Positions 42,201 through 52,608 of a stretch of 64,000 nt of DNA are shown here, piece after piece. The stretch covers positions 124,001-188,000 of the forward strand of contig JBDOQK010000027.1 in assembly GCA_040437565.1 (NCBI GenBank), written 5' to 3'. The DNA is from Albugo candida (taxonomy: Eukaryota; Oomycota; Peronosporomycetes; Albuginales). The position numbers and the translations under genes are program-made. Every line of letters begins with the position of its first letter. Position 1 is the first letter of the stretch. The notes beneath the pieces are model-generated. The model made no database searches and was not told the origin of the DNA. It saw only the letters and a list, made by a program, of their open reading frames with translations.

Positions 42201-42803
42201 TCTAATGACCTGAACACGAGAAGACGCATGGCAAATCTGAATGTCGGCAGCAATATCAATCTTCTTGATCCTTCCGTAGTGGCCACTATGTGTGACGGGG
42301 AGTGTTTTGGGTACAAAGAAGCGTTGATGGGAGGCACTGCTGAATATGATGTTGTTTGTTTGAAATCGATGGGAACGTACTTGCTACCTTGTGCATTTCT
42401 GGATCAATTGGCGACAGACTTTCCATCCGTGCTAGATGAAATGAAGCCTTTTTTCATCAACTCGATCGTAAAACAACAGGCTATTGCACAACGCACGCAA
42501 AATCTAAGCATCGTGGGAATGGATGCAGATCAGCGGCAAAAGTACTTGTCACATAGTCATAACTATCGAAAAGAGGAGTATGGGACAACAGGAGACACAG
42601 CACCCAAGTCTAGAATGCAATTTACACATAAATCAACCGCTAGAAGAAGTGACAGTCTAGTAGCTACACGCGATGGGAAAACACTTGTGAGTCACGCTAC
42701 ACTTTCGATTTCAGAAAGTATAGAAACGCTGGCTCTACCCGCAGACGATGAAGTGCAAAAGCTAATCGATTCGACGATTGCCAGCACTCGTATAAAGGGG
42801 TGA
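39270..42803 (+). CDS. Two-repeat (12-TM) voltage-gated-type K+ channel with two CNBD-like domains
   Basis: 1177 residues in one exon. Two complete six-helix channel units are fused. In unit 1 (about 85-510) the S4 helix has regular arginines (RTARLSRLLKMMRLLRLRR) and the filter is SVGYGD (GYGD 291-294). In unit 2 (about 585-1010) the S4 is IRAVKFVKLIRLVRIFKLFK and the filter is TVGYGD (GYGD 799-802). Each unit is followed by a C-linker and a cyclic-nucleotide-binding-like beta roll (VYFILTGELDVL; IYFILSGVAIARL), as in EAG/HCN/AKT channels. In both rolls the phosphate-binding cassette is not canonical: the usual FGE and R-A pair are missing. GYGD filters indicate K+ selectivity; two units per chain imply dimers. 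By family it sits in the plasma membrane. Confidence 0.92.
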   Translation: MKVYCENTLPVISSLRKSSHGNRSSARKSSLIELSKSMSNATSNALYSGEDEIGSESVCDLPISNKDCTKKARVCTFVIDPRKQWKVRWDLCIGLLVVYSATLTPYHIGFAVNLSTYERYLDYTLDSIFAIDVVLNFFTGYHDGELYVCKLRKISWRYVRSWFLIDAVSVYPFELFVAFASRGRGKTSSFTSLKLLRTARLSRLLKMMRLLRLRRAFRTTQHDSVNVYVLQTVKSLIVIVFIIHLISCAWYMFHTWDPSGHSWVSNVETRIMKYPYLVSFYWVSGTMMSVGYGDIVGITDAERIFSIFVMLLGSVCVGLIIANIQMLTKNYNPRGIKIKQKLMETKEFLIKKNVPRNLRQRILSQFEYHWNRRSSYNENKILDAFPKHMRYELLLASVKPFVRLFPVFGSTSVEFFVAVIPNLKPNVSSTGQLLVEAECIWEDVYFILTGELDVLKNNTVVSSIGGGDICAIECLVMERKRYSHSYRTSIKCEVLALSTIVLMKAIQQCSIANTYFHEMGENAHTRYEDDASHRDPRNSVSRRSLKMYRNLGLDLQNQLLHNAPKLTEVKKGMRYEDGMQLHWAVIRPNYKSRIFWDIIMGLIVLFIAVSIPVRIAFDMESTTLFAIDRVSDCFFLLDIVLNFFTSYIDDAGLEIVDAREIRLHYLRSSFVLDTVSTIPLDWIVEISTTKGSFLSLKLIRAVKFVKLIRLVRIFKLFKLKSLVHSDIGINTEFIQLLKLAVPVMATAHYVGCFWYYLSAHQDAEKKVWFTQIYFQNPDSLLSKYVASLYWAITTMATVGYGDIYAVTPSERSYATFVMIGGAIIFAYVIGTVIEIVSHSKTLMNSEHAHVQKMMSYIKERGGTKELSRSFQTHLNFVSDEVTFYNQQNLFESLTCSLRSELILFINTNAVSRIRFFDKKPKWFLAILLPKIIPQYFAAGDVLIRFHSVVQGIYFILSGVAIARLPDVDKKPGNPGNGSNDLNTRRRMANLNVGSNINLLDPSVVATMCDGECFGYKEALMGGTAEYDVVCLKSMGTYLLPCAFLDQLATDFPSVLDEMKPFFINSIVKQQAIAQRTQNLSIVGMDADQRQKYLSHSHNYRKEEYGTTGDTAPKSRMQFTHKSTARRSDSLVATRDGKTLVSHATLSISESIETLALPADDEVQKLIDSTIASTRIKG

Positions 42804-43095
42804 TTAATTTTTGACAATGCCTATTACAAATGAAGTATTTATCGGCGTTTCAAAGTCGAATTATGAAGATCTGTCGCGATTATTCCACCCACGGTGCAAT
42901 TACTAGAACTCATTGACGGCTCTTTTTTGCGATAGAGGAAGTATAGCAATCAGGCGAGGACAGGTGGCGCATCATTCGTGCATTTAAATCTTACTGAAAA
43001 GTTTTACTAATGGAACATTTGTGCCAAAGTGACACGTTCTATGTTGCTAACAAACATGGATTTGGACAGAGATCATATATTGCAGCAATACTTTT
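42804..43095. other. Intergenic stretch between convergent genes
   Basis: 292 bases between the stop of the K+ channel and the stop of the unknown minus-strand gene. Nothing recognised beyond likely 3' UTRs. Confidence 0.4.
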
Positions 43096-43932
43096 TCATA
43101 AACCGCTTTGCAAAATGCGAACGAGATCATGCTCGAACTGCTTCCCTATCTCCTTTTCAAGTTGCAGTTGATTTTCAAATTCGTCCAGCATTGTGACTAT
43201 CTGACGATTTTTTCGTTTACATGCATTACCATCCATATCCATATTATCATTGTTGGTCTTGCGTACCACCTCAGTAAAATAGTTCGCTGCGGGTTCAATC
43301 ACTTCGAACTTGCAATTTATGTCAACAGAATCAAGTATATTCGTAGTGTCGACTTCGCCAAACCATGTACGCCAGCTTGCATGAGCAAGGGAGTCGAGAA
43401 AGGAACTTTTGTGCGGACTGCTTTCGAGTGCCTGTATATTACGTTTCCTGTTTTGTTTTCGCTCTAGATTATAGATTCTTGTATCCACAGCTTCCATCCG
43501 AGTGCCTGTATCATACCATCCAGATATTGCCTTTGAATTTACTTGAACTCTTTTGACAAAGTTTGCGGGTCCCTTGGATAAGAACCACGAATTGAGCGGA
43601 GGACAATGAGTTGGTGTCTTCTTACCACTACCACTGGATTTACTTTGCAGCCCAAAGGAGAGCCCCCATGAAGCATTGAAAACTTGTGATTTTGAATCAA
43701 GACTCACCTCTTTTCGAGTGAAAGTGTCTTTCCGAGTTTGTTGTTTTGTGTCAGAGATAAATGGTTGTAAACCCCCTTGAGATTCAACAGGATTGATCGG
43801 GTGGTCCCCGACATTATCTATATTTTCAATATCGTTCGCCGAAAACATATTCGACTTGTTTGATTCACTTGGTTCAGATTCACATGCCGAGTTATCTCTA
43901 TTTTTCTCACAAGTGTGTTCCGGCGACATCAT
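43096..43932 (-). CDS. Unknown hydrophilic protein, 278 residues
   Basis: A complete frame with an in-frame stop just upstream of the double ATG. The N-terminal third is acidic and Ser/Asn-rich and likely disordered. The middle holds FNASWGLSFGLQSKSSGSG and SWFLSKGPANFVKRVQVNSK. The C-terminus has SSFLDSLAHASWRTWFGEV and a short coiled coil (MLDEFENQLQLEKEIGKQFE). No family recognised. The tryptophan-containing motifs and the coiled-coil end look like a conserved regulatory or scaffold protein, but that is a guess. The gap at 43955 lies 23 bases upstream, so regulatory DNA may be missing. Confidence 0.65.
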   Translation of the reverse strand: MMSPEHTCEKNRDNSACESEPSESNKSNMFSANDIENIDNVGDHPINPVESQGGLQPFISDTKQQTRKDTFTRKEVSLDSKSQVFNASWGLSFGLQSKSSGSGKKTPTHCPPLNSWFLSKGPANFVKRVQVNSKAISGWYDTGTRMEAVDTRIYNLERKQNRKRNIQALESSPHKSSFLDSLAHASWRTWFGEVDTTNILDSVDINCKFEVIEPAANYFTEVVRKTNNDNMDMDGNACKRKNRQIVTMLDEFENQLQLEKEIGKQFEHDLVRILQSGL

Positions 43933-43954
43933 CCAAAGGCTTCAAGCCTTCATT

Positions 43955-44054
43955 NNNNNNNNNNNNNNNNNNNNNNNNNNNNNNNNNNNNNNNNNNNNNN
44001 NNNNNNNNNNNNNNNNNNNNNNNNNNNNNNNNNNNNNNNNNNNNNNNNNNNNNN
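43955..44054. other. Assembly gap (100 N)
   Basis: One hundred N just upstream of the unknown minus-strand gene. No overlap between flanks is visible. Confidence 0.95.
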
Positions 44055-45901
44055 CATGACGAGCAGGCAAAGAGACGACGCATGAAAGTCGTGTCGGGCA
44101 ACTGAAACTTCCATTAGTCTGCAAAGGAATGACAATGCCAGGTAGCCATTATAGAGCTCTGTTGCGCAAAAGAGAGAAACAGTCGCTCTAGCAGCAACGG
44201 CTCGACAAAGACTTCCGACAGACCTACGATCGCCGTTTAGAATGATGGAGCATGGTGGAAAGATGGACCAATACAACAGAGGGAAACAGCAGTATACGTA
44301 AGCGATCCTGCAAGTGGAGGACTTTATTGATGCAAAGGGCTGGCAGCTACTTAGTCTTTATTTTGAGAGAACGAACAAGCGCCACATTTGAGCACAATAA
44401 TGCTATCAGCTTGCTAGCATCAACGTGAATTACTGTGATTTCGGCCGATGGTACAACAATACTGTTCTACCCCTAAGCTAGAAAGAGATGGATTAATGAT
44501 CGAAGGGTATGATAAAAGTGAGCGTAGTCGTTAAGTCCTTAATGCAAGTCCAATGGTACTACAATCTAACGCAGCGTACAGTCGTGTTTGCGGATGATAA
44601 AGCAGTTTCCTAACGATGACTGAGTAAAAAATCTCAATCAAGATCACTATGCTTCTATGCGTGTCCTGAGGAGATTACTTCATGGGGTCTCCTACTAATC
44701 CCGCTTGATCGAAATATCTGCTGTTAAGTTGATAGCATGGCACCGACTCGAGTACTGACTCATCGCAAAAATTCGATCAAATGTACAAGTATTTCGAAGC
44801 AACGAAAGAGAAGGGGAGAGTACAAGCTGAGCCGAGCAGAAGGATCGACTGCAAAATCGTACAGAAATGGCTGAAACGGACTTGCTAGTGCAATGGCTTC
44901 TTACGGATGAAATACTCGTGAGTAGCTCGATTCTACCAATAGCAATTATCACACGCCACCTCTAGAAGATATAAGCAATGCTGATTTCGATCACATGATC
45001 CATAAATCCATGAATCCATCACGACTGGACCAACCATTACTTAATAAAGTGGATGACCGGCAACTTGGCCGTTATACTTGAATTTGATCTTCAGATCCAT
45101 CTCTACCTAAAGCACGACTGGGGTCTCAAACTTTTCAATCTTCACGTAGCTCATCCTCAACAACATAGCGTAATAAACCACATTTAGAATTGGACCATAC
45201 ATTGATAGCACATGTATGAGCATGAAAATGGGCGTTGTGACGACGGACGAGCTGTAGCTGGACAAATGCAATCGAGTTCATTTTTTATATTTTTTGCAGA
45301 ATCAGTATGGTTTGAAGTGCACGGTTTTGGATTCTGGTGAGCTTCTTACAAGCACTTCGTAGCAATGCTGGAAACGTACAAAAGAATCAGCTATTATGGG
45401 GATTTGAATTGATCTACAAGCATCTCGCTCTTCTGTTTCGATCGCATCTATGCGAGGATAATTGTTCCCAAAACACTGCCATTTCACCTTCACAGAAAGG
45501 CTACAAGTTTCTCTTAGACTATGTCATCGTTGATCCATTAACACACTTGATCACCTTGCTCATAAACTACCTGGATCGAGTATCACTGCGGGGTCTAAAT
45601 TCTCAATAGCGCTGTAGGACCACACTATAGGAATCAATTCTAGTTTCAATACACCAAGTACTGATACGTTAGTACCTTGTACAGCGTCGGTGCATTATTT
45701 CAGTGCTTTTTCGAGCGGCAGCAGCGAAGATGATGAACTTTATATCGACTTGTCAATCTCTTGCACTTATAAGTCAATGTGCTTCAGGGGATATACAGAA
45801 GCTTCTCAAGCATCGGCCGTGGAATTTTATCAAGAATGTCCGCTTCCTTGGTGCTTTGGCACAAGTTCTTGAATTTTTATGCGAGTCTTACATCAGGTTG
45901 T

Positions 45902-46651
45902 GTGGTGCTACCCAGCTCATGTAATCAGCTATGAATCAACGTGGTGTTAGCAAGCAACGGAATGTTAGCCAGCAAAGAATCATCAAATACCCGATTTGCA
46001 AGTCTCTCAACTCGGTGGCGTTGCTACCGCTCCGCATCTAACACAAACTTGGGTAGCAGAGTGAGCACGAATGGCTCAAGAAACTGTCTCTACAACACTT
46101 TTCCGTTCTGTCTGAGACTCTTCTATACTCGCGAATAAATCTTTAAGCTTTTGCTGCATAAAATCAGTGCGCGAGTCAGTGCTTCCAAGTATACAATTAT
46201 AGCTGTTGGTGCTCTGATCGTCTGCANNNNNNNNNNNNNNNNNNNNNNNNNNNNNNNNNNNNNNNNNNNNNNNNNNNNNNNNNNNNNNNNNNNNNNNNNN
46301 NNNNNNNNNNNNNNNNNNNNNNNNNNGTGGTGCTACCCAGCTCATGTAATCAGCTATGAATCAACGTGGTGTTAGCAAGCAACGGAATGTTAACCAGCAA
46401 AGAATCATCAAATACCCGATTTGCAAGTCTCTCAACTCGGTGGCGTTGCTACCGCTCCGCGTCTGACACAAACTTGGGTAGCAGTGTGAGCACGAATGGC
46501 CCGAGAAACTGTCTCTACGACACTTTTCCGTTCTGTCTGAGACTCTTCTATACTCGCGAATAAATCTTTAAGCTTTTGCTGCATAAACTCAGTGCACGAG
46601 TCAGTGCTTCCAAGTATACGATTATAGCTGTAGGTGCTCTGATCGTCTGCA
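45902..46651. repeat. Gap at 46227..46326 with redundant 325-bp flanks
   Basis: Bases 45902..46226 recur as 46327..46651 with several substitutions (for example ttagccagc versus ttaaccagc, gcatctaaca versus gcgtctgaca). An unmerged overlap, as at the other gaps. Confidence 0.88.
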
Positions 46652-46870
46652 ATGAAAGCAAAACCAATCCAAAGACTGGCAACTTCGACAAAAAATAGAA
46701 AGACTTGATAAACGATTGTGAATAAAAGGCTCTAATGAAGCTTTTCTTCTTCTTGGTGGGAAAGTAATCACGAAGAACGATATTACATTTTCGTTTCATT
46801 GGCAAATCTACTGTGCTATCACAACAGCCATACCTGTATTTTTACAAATGGGTCACTTCATAAGACGAAC

Positions 46871-47252
46871 CACTCACCAAACCACACGCATTGTGATCTA
46901 ACGGCCTTGCGAATTGACCTCATCCGGTGTTAGCTCGCTGATTTTACGTTATGTAATTTGCGCGCTGAAATTGGCTCGTGTTGTAGGGGTCCGATGGTAA
47001 CGTCATCGCGCNNNNNNNNNNNNNNNNNNNNNNNNNNNNNNNNNNNNNNNNNNNNNNNNNNNNNNNNNNNNNNNNNNNNNNNNNNNNNNNNNNNNNNNNN
47101 NNNNNNNNNNNCACTCACCAAACCACACGCATTGTGATCTAACGGCCTTGCGAATTGACCTCATCCGGTGTTAGCTCGCTGATTTTACGTTATGTAATTT
47201 GCGCGCTGAAATTGGCTCGTGTTGTAGGGGTCCGATGGTAACGTCATCGCGC
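46871..47252. repeat. Gap at 47012..47111 with redundant 141-bp flanks
   Basis: Bases 46871..47011 and 47112..47252 appear identical. An unmerged overlap. The 141-base length equals the minisatellite unit at 11.4 kb only by coincidence; the sequences differ. Confidence 0.9.
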
Positions 47253-48863
47253 TGATTCGAATTCGGAATGAGAGGTACGAATAAAGAAGTGTCGGATGAC
47301 TTAGCCCGCACATGAAGAATGTGCTTGAAGGGCCAGAAAACATCGATGTTTTTTCATGGATATTTGATAATGGAATTGTACGTGAATTTGCATCGTTAAT
47401 ACCTATCGATATCCTATCCAATTCTCAATCTCTGACATAGAAGCATGACCATGCGCTGGTTTGTACCTAATCTATCTCTCAAATATGTTTTTGCTTGTAC
47501 TGGTGAGCAATCGCCAATGGAGTACAAACGACGATAGTCAAAATGACGACTCAGTTGCATGCACAACGTGATGCGATTAGAGTACATGGAAGATTTGTGT
47601 TCAGCCGACATTTAAAAGATGCGTTAGACGTCTGTCTTAAATTTCTTTGATTCCAGCATTAGAGACACCAAGAGAAAGAGAATAAATCGAAAAATGATTA
47701 CTTTTCATGAACGATGCTGCAGCGTAATTCAGTATGCGGCGTTCAGACCACGAAAATTTAATTTACAATATCGCCTCATTTAAGTGTTGTTGCTAGCTTC
47801 GATAGCTCAAATACTCACATGATCACTAGACAGATTGTATTGCTTTGGGTACACCGACCTTTTTTTGGTAGCACAGCCGCCCAGCAAGCAAAGATTGATG
47901 CCAAAAGAGAGCTTATCATCAAGACGCTGGCACCGATTAATCGACTAACATTGCGACCCAGTGGATGTGGAAGCATTCATTAGCTGCACAGACGAGTTGG
48001 CACAGAGATGTTGAAGTTTAGAACTGAACATCTGCGAGCGAGAAGCACAATATATTGATTCGCAGCTTTTTTCTACCGGCTGGGTTAGAATGGCAATTTG
48101 AAATGCGCGCAACTGGTGGGGAATTTCACGTATCGTTGTTGAGATTTTCCCATCAAATATCAATAGCCCAGCAAAAAATTTTGTCGAAACACTCGGCATA
48201 AGAACAGAGTTGATAATCCACCACCGATAGTTATAAGCTAATCATGCTGGTTCGGAATCAAATAAAGTAGACTTTTCTGTAGACCATTTATTATCGTGTC
48301 AGGAGCATTCCCGGAGAATTATCGACGTCACCACACGCACATACAGGAAAAGAAGTCCATGACATTAGTGCGTACGCGACTCTACTTGGAGAATTTGCTC
48401 ACCATTTACTTCAGTCTGAATATTTGGATCAGAGCAAGTGCACTCTTGCATCATCCGTTCGATCCACTCTCATCTAAGCCAAGATCATTAGGATACGCAC
48501 GATACGAAGGTACGTGGTGGGATCGATCACCTCCGATATGAATGACACTTTGAGCGCCTTCTACCGCTCGGATTGAACTAAAGGCAGCTATAGTATACAC
48601 ATGACTATTTGCAAACCCACGTCTAAAGAGCACGTACACACGGTGTCTATATTGCGAACAAACAGGCAACGATATGTCACCGCAATTCGTTAGTTACGCG
48701 AAGACAGCATAAACACTGGTCGATTGAAATTTCATAGCGGAGGAGATGATATGGAACATTCAAGCCAGAGACGCTACAAGGTTCGATAGAGGCACTGATA
48801 GTGGATATGTATGGAACTTTTTTTATCTGTGAATACTCCAGACAATATGTTCACGAGCAACTT

Positions 48864-51128
48864 TTACAGCAGCTTACTTTTTTTAAGGCGTTGTAACATA
48901 CGCATTGAGAGGAAACCGCTGAGTGTCGTGATAGACAAACCACATCCCATTGCTACCCATCCGATCCAAGGCCCCGGGTCCGGAAATACATAACTTCCAA
49001 TATCCAAATCCCAATGAGGTTCTGTCCAAATTGGATTATTCTTGTCGATGATAGAATATAAACCCAAAGTTTCGGTCCGTGCAAGCCCCGGACTCATTGC
49101 ATCGTGGAAGAAAGCCACTCGACGGCGACATCGACCCGGATAAACGCATTCTTTTGCAGGATCTTGGCATGCTTGAGTTCGACTGCAGTGTTTCTTATCC
49201 GTTGCAGCGTTTTCCGAACGATTAGTGGGGGAAAGTGTTGAGGCCAAAAATGAGCGGATGAAGACCTCATACGCATTGGGAAATATTCTTGTTCGATATG
49301 TTTTATTATTCCATAAGCCTTGGCCCAAAGACGTGAGATAATCTTGGCCGTTTGACGTCATGAGCAAAGACTGGCGGTTTATATCGATTGAACCAGTTTG
49401 CAGGGTTACAGGCTGCTGGTACGAAGGCTCCGCGGTTGCAGTAAGATCCAGGTATTCAATCATTGTACTCACAAATGGCTCCGAAGTTTGTGCAATCAAG
49501 TCGCATGACCAATCTGTCGCGATGCAATCCAACAAATCTCGAACAAGAACTAAATCCACTTTAATCGCCTTCAGCCGAGTTGAATTGACAGTGGTTTCTG
49601 ACCCATTCATAGTGGCCAGTACAAACAAACTCTGAGCAATGATTTCAGCGGCGGTAGCAACTGCGTTTGGATCAACAGCACTCAGAACGTCGTGATGCGT
49701 ATTGTACAAAGTACCATTAACAAATTCCTCGTCGTATCCTGCAAAGACTGCGCTTTTTAATCCAGCTTGACCATACTCCTTCTCATTCAGAAACGATAGC
49801 AGTGAAGTTGGTGGTAGAGAGTTATTCACGCTAGACTTGGCAACTATGCTAGGTTGTGATGCTGGACAGTCTTTGATTATATCGAGTAGCGACCGAGATT
49901 TTACATCGGACGGTTCGGCTAAACGAGGATTCTCATGAACGAAAAACTGCTTTCGGTCCGACGGCAACACCCCGACTTGATCGATTGCGATCGCGTACGC
50001 CAATTTGGATAGATTCAGGTGAGCAAAGTTCATGTTGAAATGGATTGGATCTGTACAGATATCCTCTCCGAGAATAGAGTGTGAGTTAAAAGCAGGCGCT
50101 TTACAAGCTGCATACATGTTTGTCCCATTTTTACGAGCGGCAGTTTGGAATTTTTGAATGTCACTTAAAAAGCGTCTTGATCCGACAAAACCATACTTTT
50201 CACTTTGAAATGCACCAAATACAATCGGTCGAATGAGTTCATCGTCTGAAACTGTCTGTAGTGCGTGTGCTGCAGCCAAAAGTGCAACGATTCCAGAAAC
50301 TGCCGTGTTTGCACCCGGGGCAAGTACTTGAGAGAGCGACTTTGCGTCCATACCGGCCATCACCATGATCCATTCCCCGTTGGAATTGCGCATCGTCTCT
50401 CTCAAATCACCATGTTTTGTATGACGATATCCCCAGACAGATTGCCCTCCAATCGGGTCGCAATGAGGAGCTTGTTTCCCGTTAATGTCCTCAAATTCCA
50501 AACATTCCACCGAATTCATTTTTGATGGCCCAAAATAGTAATTCATAAACGCGCGGTATTCTGGATACGAATTAGATGTTTCTCTGTCTCTGTTTTGACG
50601 GGCTTTTTCTAGGAATTTTTGGCCCACAGTAGCGCTTGATAGCAGGACAACGGAGAATGGAAATGCTTGTTCTAGAATGTTGGTCCCGGTCGGATTGTAC
50701 TGGTGTTGACTTTGCCAAAACGGATTCAAGTTCTGATCTATAGTTCCCCGTCCCTGTGGCGTCTTTGAGTCGAATGAAGTGTTTCCATGAGTGGGAATGA
50801 TAAAGATTCCAGCAATTTTCTGGTGCAAAGCGGGAGAAATCTTAGTCAGCAAAAACTCTGGAACAAGTAGTGTGACTTGATACGAGAGTGCTTGTAATTT
50901 GTCGAGGTCTTTACGAGCCTCAATAAGATATAAAGGCGCAATATCTTGGTGAGAGCGACCGTGACTGCCGACGTCACCGTTGGCGTGAAACGAACGTACA
51001 AATTCTCCGCCAGAAGCGATAAGTTGCTCGGGTGTACCTGCGCTTATTGCAGAGGAGAAGACGAATTGACAGTGACGGAGCCAAAGTATGAAAGGAACGG
51101 AAATGTAAAGCTTTGGCCGGCGAAACAT
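48864..51128 (-). CDS. Nicastrin (gamma-secretase substrate-receptor subunit)
   Basis: 754 residues from the first ATG (51128), without introns. A signal peptide (LYISVPFILWLRHCQFVFSS) is followed by a large ectodomain with an aminopeptidase-like fold: LAPGANTAVSGIVALLAAAH, then VFGAFQSEKYGFVGSRRFL, which lines up with the DYIGS segment of nicastrin (here YGFVGS). Next come NTHHDVLSAVDPNA and a Cys-rich membrane-proximal part. One transmembrane helix (WIGWVAMGCGLSITTLSGFL) and a short basic tail close the protein. By family it gates substrates for the presenilin protease in membranes of the secretory path. Presenilin, Aph-1 and Pen-2 are not in this window. A gap lies 36 bases upstream of the ATG. 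Confidence 0.88.
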   Translation of the reverse strand: MFRRPKLYISVPFILWLRHCQFVFSSAISAGTPEQLIASGGEFVRSFHANGDVGSHGRSHQDIAPLYLIEARKDLDKLQALSYQVTLLVPEFLLTKISPALHQKIAGIFIIPTHGNTSFDSKTPQGRGTIDQNLNPFWQSQHQYNPTGTNILEQAFPFSVVLLSSATVGQKFLEKARQNRDRETSNSYPEYRAFMNYYFGPSKMNSVECLEFEDINGKQAPHCDPIGGQSVWGYRHTKHGDLRETMRNSNGEWIMVMAGMDAKSLSQVLAPGANTAVSGIVALLAAAHALQTVSDDELIRPIVFGAFQSEKYGFVGSRRFLSDIQKFQTAARKNGTNMYAACKAPAFNSHSILGEDICTDPIHFNMNFAHLNLSKLAYAIAIDQVGVLPSDRKQFFVHENPRLAEPSDVKSRSLLDIIKDCPASQPSIVAKSSVNNSLPPTSLLSFLNEKEYGQAGLKSAVFAGYDEEFVNGTLYNTHHDVLSAVDPNAVATAAEIIAQSLFVLATMNGSETTVNSTRLKAIKVDLVLVRDLLDCIATDWSCDLIAQTSEPFVSTMIEYLDLTATAEPSYQQPVTLQTGSIDINRQSLLMTSNGQDYLTSLGQGLWNNKTYRTRIFPNAYEVFIRSFLASTLSPTNRSENAATDKKHCSRTQACQDPAKECVYPGRCRRRVAFFHDAMSPGLARTETLGLYSIIDKNNPIWTEPHWDLDIGSYVFPDPGPWIGWVAMGCGLSITTLSGFLSMRMLQRLKKSKLL

Positions 51129-51147
51129 TCTCAATATATCAATTCTA

Positions 51148-51281
51148 ACCTTAACAGCTGTAACNNNNNNNNNNNNNNNNNNNNNNNNNNNNNNNNNNNN
51201 NNNNNNNNNNNNNNNNNNNNNNNNNNNNNNNNNNNNNNNNNNNNNNNNNNNNNNNNNNNNNNNNACCTTAACAGCTGTAAC
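51148..51281. repeat. Gap at 51165..51264 with a 17-bp flank overlap
   Basis: The 17 bases before the gap (accttaacagctgtaac) are repeated right after it. This is too short to prove an overlap but follows the pattern of the larger redundant gaps. Confidence 0.75.
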
Positions 51282-52608
51282 AAGCCATTACTTTGCATCT
51301 GTCGATTTAAGCGGATTTTGCTGCTTCTATTGGCGTTAGATGATCTCTTAAAAGCGAACAGTAGTTATAAAACATCTCATTGCATCTATTGAAAATGTGA
51401 AACGCTTCGCGGAGACATTCATCCGATACTTCGTGATCAAACGATTTCAAAAACTGCGTCACAGCTGATTACAAAAAAGGCAAACGCGATGTCCATTGAT
51501 CCACCTTATTATGATAAAGGACATAGACTAAAGGAAGACACCGCATTTATCGTTTTGTAAGAGCTCTGGATAGCTTGTTGGGAGCAGACGAATTTATATG
51601 GACCTTCTTCTCCTATAAGCGCTGAGAAAACGACAAATACGAAGTGTGCATGTAGCTTTAGGGGTCTGGAGATCCGTTCGAAGCAGCTCAGCCACGTCGT
51701 ACGCTAGCACCGGCATCGAGCCTTTCTCCATTGTAATGGCTGCTTATGTACATTTAAAAAGAAGATAGCTTGCGTTCTCGGCTTTCGGCATCCCTGGCAA
51801 ATCCGTCGGTGATGATTCATCCATAGTTATACGGAAGGAAGCGTGTATGAGATGTGGCATTTCACGAATTTCTTGAATTAGAGTATTGTATTACATCAAA
51901 GTTCATTGTTTGATCGAAGACTCGGTGATACTGGACTCCTTATTTGTACTTGACTCATTTAGCGAAATTGTCAATCGTACTTTTCCCATTATTCGCAAGT
52001 CCATTTTACGAGCTGACATGTAAATCACCATGTAGCAACACGGTCTCGCCGAATCAAACAGTCAATGACCACAAGGAAGAGAGCCTTGACAGCTTCAGCC
52101 GTACAACGTATCTCCGTCAACTAGGATGCAAATAGAGTTAAGCTCAAGTATCTGCAACCGTAAAAAAGTATCTTCATGTATTTAATTGACCCGAAACGAT
52201 TCCGTACGCGATAACTTGTCTCCCCTTCAAAGTAGAACGTGTACGTTAAAGAGCGCGTTGTTCTCGGACAATACATCGCAAATCGCTCAGCTTGCTTAAG
52301 TGCTGATAGTGTAAAGCTGAGAGTACTACGTAATTCTAACGGATTTGGAATTTGCATGTTTAGTATTCGCTTTGTGAGCAAGCAAAAGTTATCACAAATC
52401 CGTGCTCATTATGAGCCGTGCGAGGGTGAGATGGAAAACTATGTCGGTCTCTTGCAGCGCTTATAAGACGATGATTTCGCCATTCATGAGTCATGCTCAA
52501 TGGGTTGCGTTTCGTCAAGCTTCAACATCAGTGCAACGCCTAGGAGGTGACAGTAAATACTTTATGAAGAAACTCATTGCCGCAACACATAACAAAGAGC
52601 GTTCGTGC
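51282..52608. other. Intergenic stretch, nothing recognised
   Basis: About 1.3 kb between the nicastrin start and the 3' end of the FAN-like gene. Frames at 51944 and 52402 have no ATG context or motif support, and the latter overlaps FAN exon 7 on the other strand. Confidence 0.45.

Larger units (their letters stand above)
44055..48863. other. Gene-poor stretch of 4.8 kb
   Basis: No frame here shows a family motif. Short frames such as 47945..48199 (minus) or 48296..48541 (plus) have no splice support. Two redundant gaps occur. Base composition is mixed, and parts could be decayed repeats, but I could not name any element. No tRNA-like fold was seen. Confidence 0.45.

Noticed and set aside
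43793-44105. Frames that run through N stretches at gaps
   Set aside because: Reading through N has no meaning; the same applies to frames crossing all the other gaps except where the flanks could be collapsed.
46871-47252. Link between the 141-base gap flank and the 141-base minisatellite unit
   Set aside because: The lengths match by chance; the sequences are unrelated.
51944-52135. Possible small secreted effector (hydrophobic start, Cys residues)
   Set aside because: The frame begins with TTG, not ATG, has no upstream exon, and the hydrophobic stretch alone is weak evidence.
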